Assembly: GCA_900754755.1 (NCBI GenBank)
Contig: CAAEEC010000192.1
Coordinates: 1 to 5,630, forward strand
Direction: 5' to 3'
Source of the DNA: Clostridia bacterium
GTDB taxonomy: Bacteria; Bacillota; Clostridia; Christensenellales; Aristaeellaceae
Length of the DNA: 5,630 nt
A program made the position numbers and the translations under genes. Shown piece after piece: positions 1 through 5,630 of this stretch. The notes beneath the pieces were generated by a model, which worked only from the letters and a program-made list of their open reading frames with translations, had not been told where the DNA came from and did not search any database. Every line of letters starts with the position of its first letter. The stretch's first letter is position 1.

Positions 1-761
1 AGGCCGTGGCCGCCGGCGAGGTGAGCCTGCTGCCGGTGGGCTTCACCACGGTCGCCTACACCACCATTCTCAAGGACCGGCTCTTTCTGCGCACGTTTGG
101 CAATTCGCTGCTGCGCCTGCTGGCGGGCGTGCCCATCAACCTGTTCCTGGCGATCACGGCCGCCTATCCGCTCTCCAAGAACGGGAACAAGCTGGCGTTC
201 CGGCAGGGATACGTGTGGTTTTTCGTCACCACCATGCTGGTGGGCGGCGGCCTGATCCCCACCTATCTCACCATCCGCGCGCTGGGCCTGCTGGGCAGTT
301 TCTGGGCGCTGATTTTGCCGGGCGCGGTTTCGGCCTATAACATGATTCTTTTGCTGAATTTCTTCAAAACCATCCCCTCGGAGCTGGAGGAAGCGGCGCT
401 GATCGATGGCGCGGGGCACTGGCGCATCCTGTGGGGGCTGTATGTTCCCTGTTCGCTGCCGGCCATTGCCACGCTCACGCTGTTCTTCGTGGTGGGCCAC
501 TGGAACGAGTGGTTCTCTGCGCAGATCTATTTGAACCGCACCGAGCAGTATCCCCTGCAGAGCTATTTGCAGGTGCTGCTCACGCAATCCAAAAACACGC
601 AGAACCTCTCCCTCAAGGAACTGGAAGAACTGGCCAAGGTGAACAACCGCACGTTCAACAGCGCGCAGATCGTGCTTTCCACGCTGCCGGTTCTGCTGGT
701 GTATCCGTTTTTGCAGCGCTATTTCGTCACTGGGCTCACGCTGGGCAGCGTGAAAGGATAA
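1..761 (+). CDS. Carbohydrate ABC transporter permease, MalG/LplC/YtcP type (5' partial)
   Basis: Inner-membrane permease subunit of a CUT1-family sugar importer. It normally pairs with a second permease (LplB/MalF type), a lipoprotein sugar-binding protein and an ATPase. The frame is open to the window's first base, and its first residues (AVAAGEVSLLPVGFT) match the periplasmic segment that follows the first transmembrane helix in this family. The start and roughly 40-50 residues are therefore missing, and the GTG at 6 is not the real start. Hydrophobic segments follow, and the cytoplasmic EAA loop is clear at about 381-460 (EAALIDGAG then VPCSLP), the contact site for the ATPase. Next come a helix with VGHWNEWF, a last helix around 675-730 and the typical C-terminal ending GLTLGSVKG. 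The family is sure; the transported sugar is unknown. Complex oligosaccharides or uronides are common for LplC/YtcP relatives that sit next to YesMN pairs. Confidence 0.95.
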   Translation, partial: AVAAGEVSLLPVGFTTVAYTTILKDRLFLRTFGNSLLRLLAGVPINLFLAITAAYPLSKNGNKLAFRQGYVWFFVTTMLVGGGLIPTYLTIRALGLLGSFWALILPGAVSAYNMILLLNFFKTIPSELEEAALIDGAGHWRILWGLYVPCSLPAIATLTLFFVVGHWNEWFSAQIYLNRTEQYPLQSYLQVLLTQSKNTQNLSLKELEELAKVNNRTFNSAQIVLSTLPVLLVYPFLQRYFVTGLTLGSVKG

Positions 762-766
762 GGAGG
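761..766 (+). promoter_or_regulatory. Ribosome binding site of the sensor kinase
   Basis: A perfect AGGAGG whose first base is the last base of the permease stop codon TAA. It lies 6 bases before the ATG at 773. This spacing decides the kinase start: the reading frame is open far upstream, back to about 431, but that part overlaps the permease gene in another frame and has no kinase-like sequence. Confidence 0.9.
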
Positions 767-772
767 CATGCT

Positions 773-2509
773 ATGAGAAGGCGCGCGGCCGGATTCCGGC
801 ATTCTCTGATGCGGCGGATGTTCGCCGTGTTTCTTCTCACGGTCGTGCCCATTTTGCTGGGCTGTCTGGCCGTTTACCACCAGGGCAGCAACCTCGCCTG
901 GCAGCGCGGATTGCGCCTGGTGGACGCGGAACAAAACTACCTGCTGGAAACGATCGACCGGGAGTTGACCAATATCAGCGTCTCGCAGCTGGAACTGACG
1001 CTGGACGGCGACATCACCTATATGATCAACATGGACGGCGTGCTGAGCGACTATTGGCACTACCGCAACATTTCTGATATGCTGGACCAGCTCAACCAGA
1101 TCGCCCGCAACAACTACTGGATCACGCAGATTCGCCTGCACATCCCCTCCATGGGGAAAACGCTCACCAGCGATTTGGACCTACAGCCGCTGATGGAGGA
1201 ATGCGGCCAACTGGCCGCGCGGCAAAACAACGTGTCCATCTTTTACTCCATGTTGGACGGGCACTTCTGCATCGTTTCGTGCAATCCTCTGCTCAAGGGC
1301 GAGGAACAATATTATATCGTTACGCAACTGCGGTTTGAGCAGCTAGCCGCGCTGTTGCCGCCCACGCTGGGCAGCAACGGCGTGCAGCTATATCTGGGCA
1401 CGGGGGATGGACGGACGTTCTTTTCTTATAACGAAGATGCTGGGCCCGCGCCTTCCGGCCTTGCGGATGCCGCTGGGCAGGCGCGGCGCGTGACACTGGA
1501 TGGGAAAAATTACATCGCGCGCCGCGATCCGCTGTTCTATGGACAATTGCAATTGGTGATGCTGCTGCCGGAAAAGGCGCTGGGCGCGGAGACGGACGCC
1601 TACCGGCTGACCTTCGAGTTGATTGGCCTGGGCTCCATCGTGCTGGTGGCCTGCCTTATCTGGGTGTTTTACCGCCAGGTCAACCGGCCGGTGCACGAGT
1701 TGGCGCAGGGCTGCGAACAGGTGCGCGATGGCAAACTCACGTTTGATGTTCCGCCCATGCGCACCAGCGAATTCCAGCTGCTTTCCGATGGATTTTCCAC
1801 CATGCTGGGGCGCATCCGCAAGCTGATCGACGAAAACTACCGCCAGAAGATCCTGGTGCAGCAGATGGAACTCAAACAGTTGCATGCCAAGGTGAACCCG
1901 CATTTTCTGCACAACAGCCTGCTGAATATCCGCGCCATGGCGCAGTTGCAGGATTATGAGGGCATAGAGGATATGACGGAAAAGCTGTCGAAGTTTTATC
2001 TTTACGCCACGCGCACCCACCGGGAAATCGTGGCCGCGCGCGAGGAATACGAATACACGCAGCTGTATATCGATATCCAGTCCGTCCGCTTTGGCGAGCG
2101 CATTCAAGCACAGGTGGAGCCGCTGCCCGAGGACTGCGCGGAGGTAGGCATGCCCCGCTTCATCCTGCAAAATCTGGTGGAAAACGCCTATAAATATGGC
2201 GTGCCCGCCCAGGGCGCGGGCCTGATCCGCCTGCGGTGCGAATCGCAAAGGGACGCCGTGTACTTCCGCGTGGAGGACAATGGCACGCAATTCGATGAGG
2301 AAAAGCTGCGCGTGTTGCGCGAAATCATCGAGACGGAGCGCGAGGACGGCCTGCCCGGCACGGGATTGATGAACATCGCCCTGCGGCTGAAATTGCATTA
2401 TGGGCAATCCGGCCTTTTGCGCCTGGAGCGCAGCGCGCTGGGCGGCTTGTGCGCCACGGTCGTCATCCCCCGGGCACAGAATGGGGATAAATCCTCCGGC
2501 CAGTTCTGA
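773..2509 (+). CDS. YesM-type sensor histidine kinase (HPK8 / His_kinase family)
   Basis: Membrane sensor kinase of 578 residues, the usual size for YesM relatives, which detect extracellular sugars or related ligands and phosphorylate a YesN-type regulator. Layout: a basic N-terminus (MRRRAAGFRH), transmembrane helix 1 at about 17-35, an external sensing domain at about 36-281, helix 2 at about 282-302 (starting IGLGSIVLVACLIWVFY), HAMP at about 303-355, then the kinase core. The phospho-accepting His is H377 in NPHFLHNSL, where the usual Tyr is His380. The ATP-binding domain shows the N box with N471 in LVENAYKYG, the G1 box with D502 in VEDNGTQF, and the G2 box GTGLMN at 529-534. The second Gly usually seen in the G1 box (DNGxG) is Gln506. 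The gene begins 11 bases after the permease stop and precedes the regulator by 77 bases, so it is probably in the same transcript. The family call is firm; the ligand is unknown. Confidence 0.95.
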   Translation: MRRRAAGFRHSLMRRMFAVFLLTVVPILLGCLAVYHQGSNLAWQRGLRLVDAEQNYLLETIDRELTNISVSQLELTLDGDITYMINMDGVLSDYWHYRNISDMLDQLNQIARNNYWITQIRLHIPSMGKTLTSDLDLQPLMEECGQLAARQNNVSIFYSMLDGHFCIVSCNPLLKGEEQYYIVTQLRFEQLAALLPPTLGSNGVQLYLGTGDGRTFFSYNEDAGPAPSGLADAAGQARRVTLDGKNYIARRDPLFYGQLQLVMLLPEKALGAETDAYRLTFELIGLGSIVLVACLIWVFYRQVNRPVHELAQGCEQVRDGKLTFDVPPMRTSEFQLLSDGFSTMLGRIRKLIDENYRQKILVQQMELKQLHAKVNPHFLHNSLLNIRAMAQLQDYEGIEDMTEKLSKFYLYATRTHREIVAAREEYEYTQLYIDIQSVRFGERIQAQVEPLPEDCAEVGMPRFILQNLVENAYKYGVPAQGAGLIRLRCESQRDAVYFRVEDNGTQFDEEKLRVLREIIETEREDGLPGTGLMNIALRLKLHYGQSGLLRLERSALGGLCATVVIPRAQNGDKSSGQF

Positions 2510-2520
2510 GGGCCTCAGAA
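2504..2520 (+). repeat. Short inverted repeat over the kinase stop codon
   Basis: TTCTGAG and CTCAGAA form perfect 7-bp arms around a GGC loop. The kinase stop TGA lies within the left arm. A second small inverted repeat follows at once (AGGTT / AACCT, 2521-2532). There is no T-run after either, so this is not an intrinsic terminator. It could be a small RNA hairpin or an operator half-site pair, or it could be chance. Confidence 0.45.
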
Positions 2521-2586
2521 AGGTTGAAACCTCACCAATCGCAAAACTGTTCGATTTGAAGACAAAAATATCAGGAGGAAACAGGG
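2510..2586 (+). other. Kinase-regulator intergenic gap without a clear promoter
   Basis: This 77-base spacer is noticeably more AT-rich than the genes around it. TTGAAA at 2524-2529 resembles a -35 box, but no acceptable -10 box lies 16-18 bases downstream (CTGTTC at a spacing of 17). Apart from the small inverted repeats at its left edge and the ribosome binding site at its right edge, nothing further can be supported. Confidence 0.4.
2573..2578 (+). promoter_or_regulatory. Ribosome binding site of the response regulator
   Basis: Perfect AGGAGG, 8 bases before the ATG at 2587. It fixes the start of the regulator, whose first residues (MYQVLLVDDE) are exactly where a receiver domain should begin. 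Confidence 0.9.
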
Positions 2587-4152
2587 ATGTACCAGGTTCT
2601 GCTGGTGGACGATGAAGCGCTGATCACCGACGGGCTGGCGGAATACCTCGCGCGGCGCGCGCCGGAGCGGTTCGAGATTCTCAAGGCCTATTCGGGCGCG
2701 GGCGCGCTGGAAATCGCGGGCCGCATGCGCGTGGACATTCTGGTGACCGATATCGAAATGATGGGCCTGGACGGGCTCGCGGTGCGCCAGCGCGTGCAGG
2801 CGCTTTGGCCGCAATGCCGCGCGATTTTTCTCACCGCGCACGCCAATTTCGAATACGCCTATCAGGCCATTCAGGATCCGCCCGCCCGCTACCTCCTCAA
2901 ATCCGAAGGTTTCGAGCGGCTCGCGCAAATTTTGGAGCAAACCGCCGCGGAACTGGACGAGGCGCTCTATAACGAATCCCTACTGCGCGAGGCGCAAAAC
3001 GCGCGGGAGGGCAACCTGCAAAAGGTCATGCTGCTCAGCGCGATCTTGCGCGGGGAAATGGCAGAAGAGGAGGAAATGGCGCGGGGGTTCGCTGAACTGG
3101 GCATCGACCTGCGCGCTGGGGAAGCCGTGCTACCCCTGCTGGTGCGGCTGTACGCGCCCGCGCGTCAGGGTTACCGGCTGGCTGCGGTGAGCGGCTATAT
3201 CCGCCGCCAGGCGGACGGCGCGTGCCTGTGCGAGGCCGTGCCCTTTGGCCAAAACGAACTGGCCTGCTTTTTGCAGGGACCAGGGCGGGAATTGGCGCTG
3301 CAATCGCAGATGGAACTGTGGCACGAGGCGTTTTCGCGCATTTGCGGCGGCGATACGGGCATTGCCCTGGGCGCGCGGACGGTGAGTTGGCGCGAGGCAG
3401 GCGCGGTATTCCAGCGCATGAGTAGCGCGCTCTCGGGCGCGGCGGGCGAAAAAAACGTGTTCATCATCTACCAGCCCGAGGGCAAGGACGCGCCCCTCTT
3501 GCGCCGCGAAGCGTTTCGACAGGCGCTCCGGCGGCAACTGCGCGCCGGGGAAAGTCCCCGGCCCTTGCTGGAAGAAATCTACGCGGCCATGCCCGCGCGG
3601 GAAGCCGGGCTGTTGCTGGCCCAGTGCGTGGACGCGGCGCGCGCCGTGGACAGCGCGCAGATGCTGGCCTGGAGCGAGGCGCTGGAATCGCTGCCGCGCG
3701 CCCAGTCCGCAAACGAGGCGGCGCGCCTTTTGCAGCAGCTTAGCAGCAAAGTGCGCACCGAGCAAACGCGCGCCAGCAGCCGCCAACAAACGCAGATCGT
3801 GCAGACCATCGACCGCTACATCGCCGAAAATTATTCCCGCGACATTGCGCTGAGCGACGTTGCCGCGCAGGTATATCTTTCGCCCGCCTATGTGTCCAGC
3901 CTGTATAAGCGGCTGCGCGGCGCGGGCGTGATGGATACCGTTCTGCGCACGCGCATGGCCCGGGCGCAGGAACTGCTGGTTTCCAGCAACCGGCAGATTC
4001 AGCAAATCGCCGCCGAGGTGGGCTACCATTCCGCCCGCTATTTCATCAGCAGCTTTCGCAACTACTGCGGCCTCTCGCCCAACGCTTACCGGGAAAAATA
4101 TTGGAACGCAAAGGAGGAACCGGCATGCAATCCCCCGCAAACCCCGCTTTGA
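2587..4152 (+). CDS. YesN-type response regulator: receiver domain plus AraC-family HTH
   Basis: Cytoplasmic transcription factor of 521 residues and the expected partner of the kinase just upstream. The N-terminal receiver domain (about 1-120) has the acidic pair D8/D9, phospho-acceptor D55 in VTDIEM, T83 in FLTAH, and K105 in YLLKSE, so all key phosphorylation residues are present. The Pro usual four residues after the Asp is Met59. A central region of about 280 residues (about 120-400), Ala/Arg/Glu-rich with no motif I recognise, is typical of long YesN relatives. The C-terminal AraC/XylS DNA-binding domain spans about 403-507, with a first helix-turn-helix around IALSDVAAQVYLSP and a second around IQQIAAEVGYHSARYF. 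The domain ends in the family pattern GLSPNAYREKYW. The last 14 residues, from AKEEPAC on, are outside the domain; the final nine codons are shared with the next gene in another frame. Probable target: the promoter of this sugar operon. Confidence 0.95.
   Translation: MYQVLLVDDEALITDGLAEYLARRAPERFEILKAYSGAGALEIAGRMRVDILVTDIEMMGLDGLAVRQRVQALWPQCRAIFLTAHANFEYAYQAIQDPPARYLLKSEGFERLAQILEQTAAELDEALYNESLLREAQNAREGNLQKVMLLSAILRGEMAEEEEMARGFAELGIDLRAGEAVLPLLVRLYAPARQGYRLAAVSGYIRRQADGACLCEAVPFGQNELACFLQGPGRELALQSQMELWHEAFSRICGGDTGIALGARTVSWREAGAVFQRMSSALSGAAGEKNVFIIYQPEGKDAPLLRREAFRQALRRQLRAGESPRPLLEEIYAAMPAREAGLLLAQCVDAARAVDSAQMLAWSEALESLPRAQSANEAARLLQQLSSKVRTEQTRASSRQQTQIVQTIDRYIAENYSRDIALSDVAAQVYLSPAYVSSLYKRLRGAGVMDTVLRTRMARAQELLVSSNRQIQQIAAEVGYHSARYFISSFRNYCGLSPNAYREKYWNAKEEPACNPPQTPL
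4111..4117 (+). promoter_or_regulatory. Ribosome binding site of the glycoside hydrolase, inside the regulator gene
   Basis: AAGGAGG, 7 bases before the ATG at 4125, lying in the last codons of the response regulator. It supports a start that overlaps the regulator by 28 bases and hence translational coupling. Confidence 0.85.
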
Positions 4153-5630
4153 ACACCGCTTTTCACTGCGAAAACCCGCGCTGGCAGCGGCGCTATGAAC
4201 AGGCGCTGGAAGGCCTGGCGGCCAACGTGCGCCTGCTCCCCTGCTATCCCCGCCCCGTGCTGCAGGAGGGCGGCATGTACCAGGGCATCTGGCTGGAATG
4301 CGGCCCGCACGAGGGCGCGCTGTATGGCGAATACGATCCCCAAATCGCCCGCAACAACCACGAAATCTTTTGGGATCTCGCGCGGGAAGACGGATTTATC
4401 CCGCCCTTCATCCGCGAAACGCCGGGCGACGGCCAATTGCAAACCGTGGTGCCGCTGGCGCAAACGGCGCTGGAATGCGCGCAAAAGCTGGGGCAGGAAT
4501 CGCTGCTCGCGCGCGGATACGAGGCCTGCGCGCGCTACGACGCCTGGCTGGGCCAATACCGCGATAGCCGCGGCACGGGCCTGGTGGAACTGCACTGCGA
4601 ATGGGATTCCGGGCACGACAACAGCCCGCGCCACGCGGGGCTCAAGCAGCACTGTCCGGGATACGACGCCCGCCAGCGCGATTCCCTGCCGGCTCTGCCG
4701 CTCCTCGCGCCGGATCTTTCGGCCACAAAATACTTAGGGCGCGTGGCTCTGGCGCAAATGGCTCGCCTGCTCGGCCGCGCCGGGGAGGAAGCCATGTGGC
4801 TGGAGCGCGCCGAGGCGCTGCGCCAGCAGATTTTGCGCCTGACCTTCGACGCGGACACGGGCTTTTTTTACGATGTGGACGCGCAGGGGCGCTTCGTGCG
4901 CGTCAAAGGGGACGCGGGCTTGCGCGTGCTGATGTGCCGCGTGCCGGACGAAGCTCTGTTCGCGCAAATTCTTTCCGCCCACGTGCTGAACCCCGCCGAA
5001 TTCTGGACGCCTTATCCTCTCGCCTCCATCGCGGCGGACGAGCCGGGCTTCAATCCCGGCAGTGCGGAAAACTCCTGGGGCGGGGCCAGCCAAGCGCTCG
5101 AAGCGCTGCGCGCGCCGCTGTGGCTGGAATTTTACCAGCGGTTCGATGTGCTGGAGGAAATCATGCGCCGCTGGCTGGAAGCGCTGATGGCGTGCGACGC
5201 GTTCCGCCAGCAGATGAATCCCTTTAACGGCGCGTTCAACACCACCGAGCGCTATTCGCCCAGCATGCTGGTGCTCACGGATTTCATCGCGCGCCGCCAC
5301 GGCGTGAAATACGCGGAAAACGGCATCCTCTGGGGCACGGCTTCCGTGCCGCAAAGCGCCGCGCACAGCTTCGAAACCCGCATCGGCGGCCATCGCTACC
5401 GCTTGGAACACCAAAACGGCGCTTCGCGCCTGTGGGTGGACGGCCGCCTGGCAGCCGTCGCGCAGGGCGCGGGCCGCGTGCTCACCGATTGGCAGGGGCG
5501 CGTGCGCGAAATCTATCCCACCGGCGTGGGGCGACTCGTTTGCCAGGCGGCGGAAGAAACCGCTGCCGCAGCGTGTCAAAAAAGTCTTTTTGACACGCTG
5601 GGGGACGGGAGAGCAAGCTCTCCCGCCACT
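4125..5630 (+). CDS. Glycoside hydrolase, GH63/MGH1-like (alpha/alpha)6 family (3' end open)
   Basis: At least 502 codons with no stop before the window end. The protein starts MQSPANPALNT, with no signal peptide or membrane segment, so it acts in the cytoplasm, probably on a sugar imported by the upstream transporter. Family signs, in order: RNNHEIFWD at 76-84 followed by DGFIPPF; EWDSGHDNSPR at 159-169, the typical GH63/trehalase-like motif in which D165 is the likely general acid; FWTPYPLASIA near 294-304; ENSWGGASQALEALRAP from 315; MNPFNG at 364-369; and ERYSPSML at 375-382. A beta-rich tail from about 410 fits the C-terminal part of these enzymes. The general base is unclear: Gln362 lies where GH63 enzymes often have Glu in E-x-Y-N-P, and Glu375 is the nearest alternative. 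The last ~20 codons run through two inverted repeats and look unlike enzyme sequence. The substrate is unknown; alpha-glucoside or mannosylglycerate-type activities are possibilities only. Confidence 0.85.
   Translation, partial: MQSPANPALNTAFHCENPRWQRRYEQALEGLAANVRLLPCYPRPVLQEGGMYQGIWLECGPHEGALYGEYDPQIARNNHEIFWDLAREDGFIPPFIRETPGDGQLQTVVPLAQTALECAQKLGQESLLARGYEACARYDAWLGQYRDSRGTGLVELHCEWDSGHDNSPRHAGLKQHCPGYDARQRDSLPALPLLAPDLSATKYLGRVALAQMARLLGRAGEEAMWLERAEALRQQILRLTFDADTGFFYDVDAQGRFVRVKGDAGLRVLMCRVPDEALFAQILSAHVLNPAEFWTPYPLASIAADEPGFNPGSAENSWGGASQALEALRAPLWLEFYQRFDVLEEIMRRWLEALMACDAFRQQMNPFNGAFNTTERYSPSMLVLTDFIARRHGVKYAENGILWGTASVPQSAAHSFETRIGGHRYRLEHQNGASRLWVDGRLAAVAQGAGRVLTDWQGRVREIYPTGVGRLVCQAAEETAAAACQKSLFDTLGDGRASSPAT
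5561..5573 (+). repeat. Small hairpin competing with the large palindrome
   Basis: CGCTG and CAGCG are perfect 5-bp arms around CCG. The right arm is also the first five bases of the larger palindrome beginning at 5569, so in RNA the two hairpins exclude each other. It may mark the edge of the repeat element or be chance. Confidence 0.3.
5569..5600 (+). repeat. Perfect 14-bp inverted repeat (palindromic element) in the end of the hydrolase frame
   Basis: Arms CAGCGTGTCAAAAA (5569-5582) and its exact reverse complement (5587-5600) surround the 4-base loop AGTC. The A-run and T-run sit inside the stem next to the loop and the stem is followed by GGGGG, so it does not have the stem-then-U-tract form of an intrinsic terminator. 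Together with the second palindrome 5 bases on, it resembles a dispersed palindromic repeat or a small non-autonomous mobile element. The hydrolase frame passes through it, coding roughly AACQKSLFDTLG. Confidence 0.85.
5606..5625 (+). repeat. Second perfect inverted repeat, 9-bp arms
   Basis: CGGGAGAGC (5606-5614) and GCTCTCCCG (5617-5625) surround AA. It follows the larger palindrome after only 5 bases (GGGGA). No T-run follows in the five bases left before the window end. The pair is best read as one composite element that continues to the right of the window. Confidence 0.8.

Noticed and set aside
431..772. Upstream extension of the kinase frame back to an ATG at 431
   Set aside because: This part overlaps the conserved permease C-terminus in another frame and is Ala/His/Arg-rich. 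The AGGAGG at 761-766 and the ATG at 773 mark the real start.
768..776. ATG at 768 as an alternative kinase start
   Set aside because: It reads ATG CTA TGA, a two-codon frame, and sits only one base after the AGGAGG.
1544..1555. Tandem CAATTG repeat in the kinase gene
   Set aside because: Two adjacent copies of a 6-base palindrome simply encode Gln-Leu-Gln-Leu in the kinase. Nothing suggests a site.
1388..2407. Long antisense open frame (339 codons) across the kinase gene
   Set aside because: It lies entirely opposite a clear histidine kinase. Its translation is rich in Ala, His, Arg and Gln, as expected of a shadow frame in GC-rich DNA, and it has no recognisable domain.
2524..2552. Sigma-A promoter before the regulator
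   Set aside because: TTGAAA is a fair -35 box but no matching -10 hexamer occurs at 16-18 bases.
3130..4140. Antisense open frame (336 codons) opposite the response regulator
   Set aside because: Shadow of the regulator: low-complexity Ala/Arg/Gln-rich product, no domain, and the opposite strand carries the AraC-family domain here.
4601..5227. Second + strand frame (208 codons) within the hydrolase region
   Set aside because: Its product is an Arg/Ala/Gly-rich out-of-frame reading of the hydrolase with no family features. The frame starting at 4125 explains the region.
4734..5579. Antisense open frame (281 codons) opposite the hydrolase
   Set aside because: The + strand frame in this stretch has clear hydrolase motifs. 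The antisense product is His/Ala/Arg-rich without domains.
5569..5625. Intrinsic transcription terminator at the window end
   Set aside because: Neither perfect hairpin is followed by a T-run. The T-run present is inside the stem beside the loop, and the stem is followed by GGGGG.

Overview
The window is one strand of a sugar-uptake and sugar-sensing operon, with all genes on the + strand and almost no spacing. In order it holds the 3' part of a carbohydrate ABC-transporter permease of the MalG/LplC/YtcP type (1-761), a complete YesM-type sensor histidine kinase (773-2509), a complete YesN-type response regulator with an AraC-family DNA-binding domain (2587-4152), and a cytoplasmic glycoside hydrolase of the GH63/MGH1-like (alpha/alpha)6 kind (4125 to the window end, with no stop codon reached). 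No rRNA, tRNA, CRISPR array or transposase gene is visible.

The gene set and the strong AGGAGG ribosome binding sites point to a Bacillota (Firmicutes) bacterium. The high GC content and frequent GCG/GCC/CGC codons suggest a GC-rich Clostridia-like or Paenibacillus-like lineage rather than a low-GC Bacillus. This is inference from gene content and composition, and the window does not fix the taxon.

The likely logic, inferred from families and order, is as follows. The permease is half of the membrane channel that imports an oligosaccharide delivered by an upstream solute-binding protein outside the window. The kinase senses an extracellular ligand through its roughly 245-residue external domain and phosphorylates the regulator. 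The regulator then activates the operon, and the hydrolase, which lacks a signal peptide, cleaves the imported sugar. The hydrolase start lies 28 bases inside the regulator gene and has its own AAGGAGG, so the two are probably translationally coupled. The substrate cannot be told from sequence alone.

The most unusual part is the right edge. Two perfect inverted repeats (14-bp arms at 5569-5600 and 9-bp arms at 5606-5625) sit inside the still-open reading frame of the hydrolase. They look like a palindromic mobile or dispersed repeat that has reached the 3' end of the gene and now encodes its tail, not like an ordinary terminator. Other points worth checking are non-consensus residues in the kinase G1 box (Gln506) and in the hydrolase at the position where many GH63-type enzymes carry a catalytic Glu. 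Overall the genes belong to known families, and I see no clearly new system.
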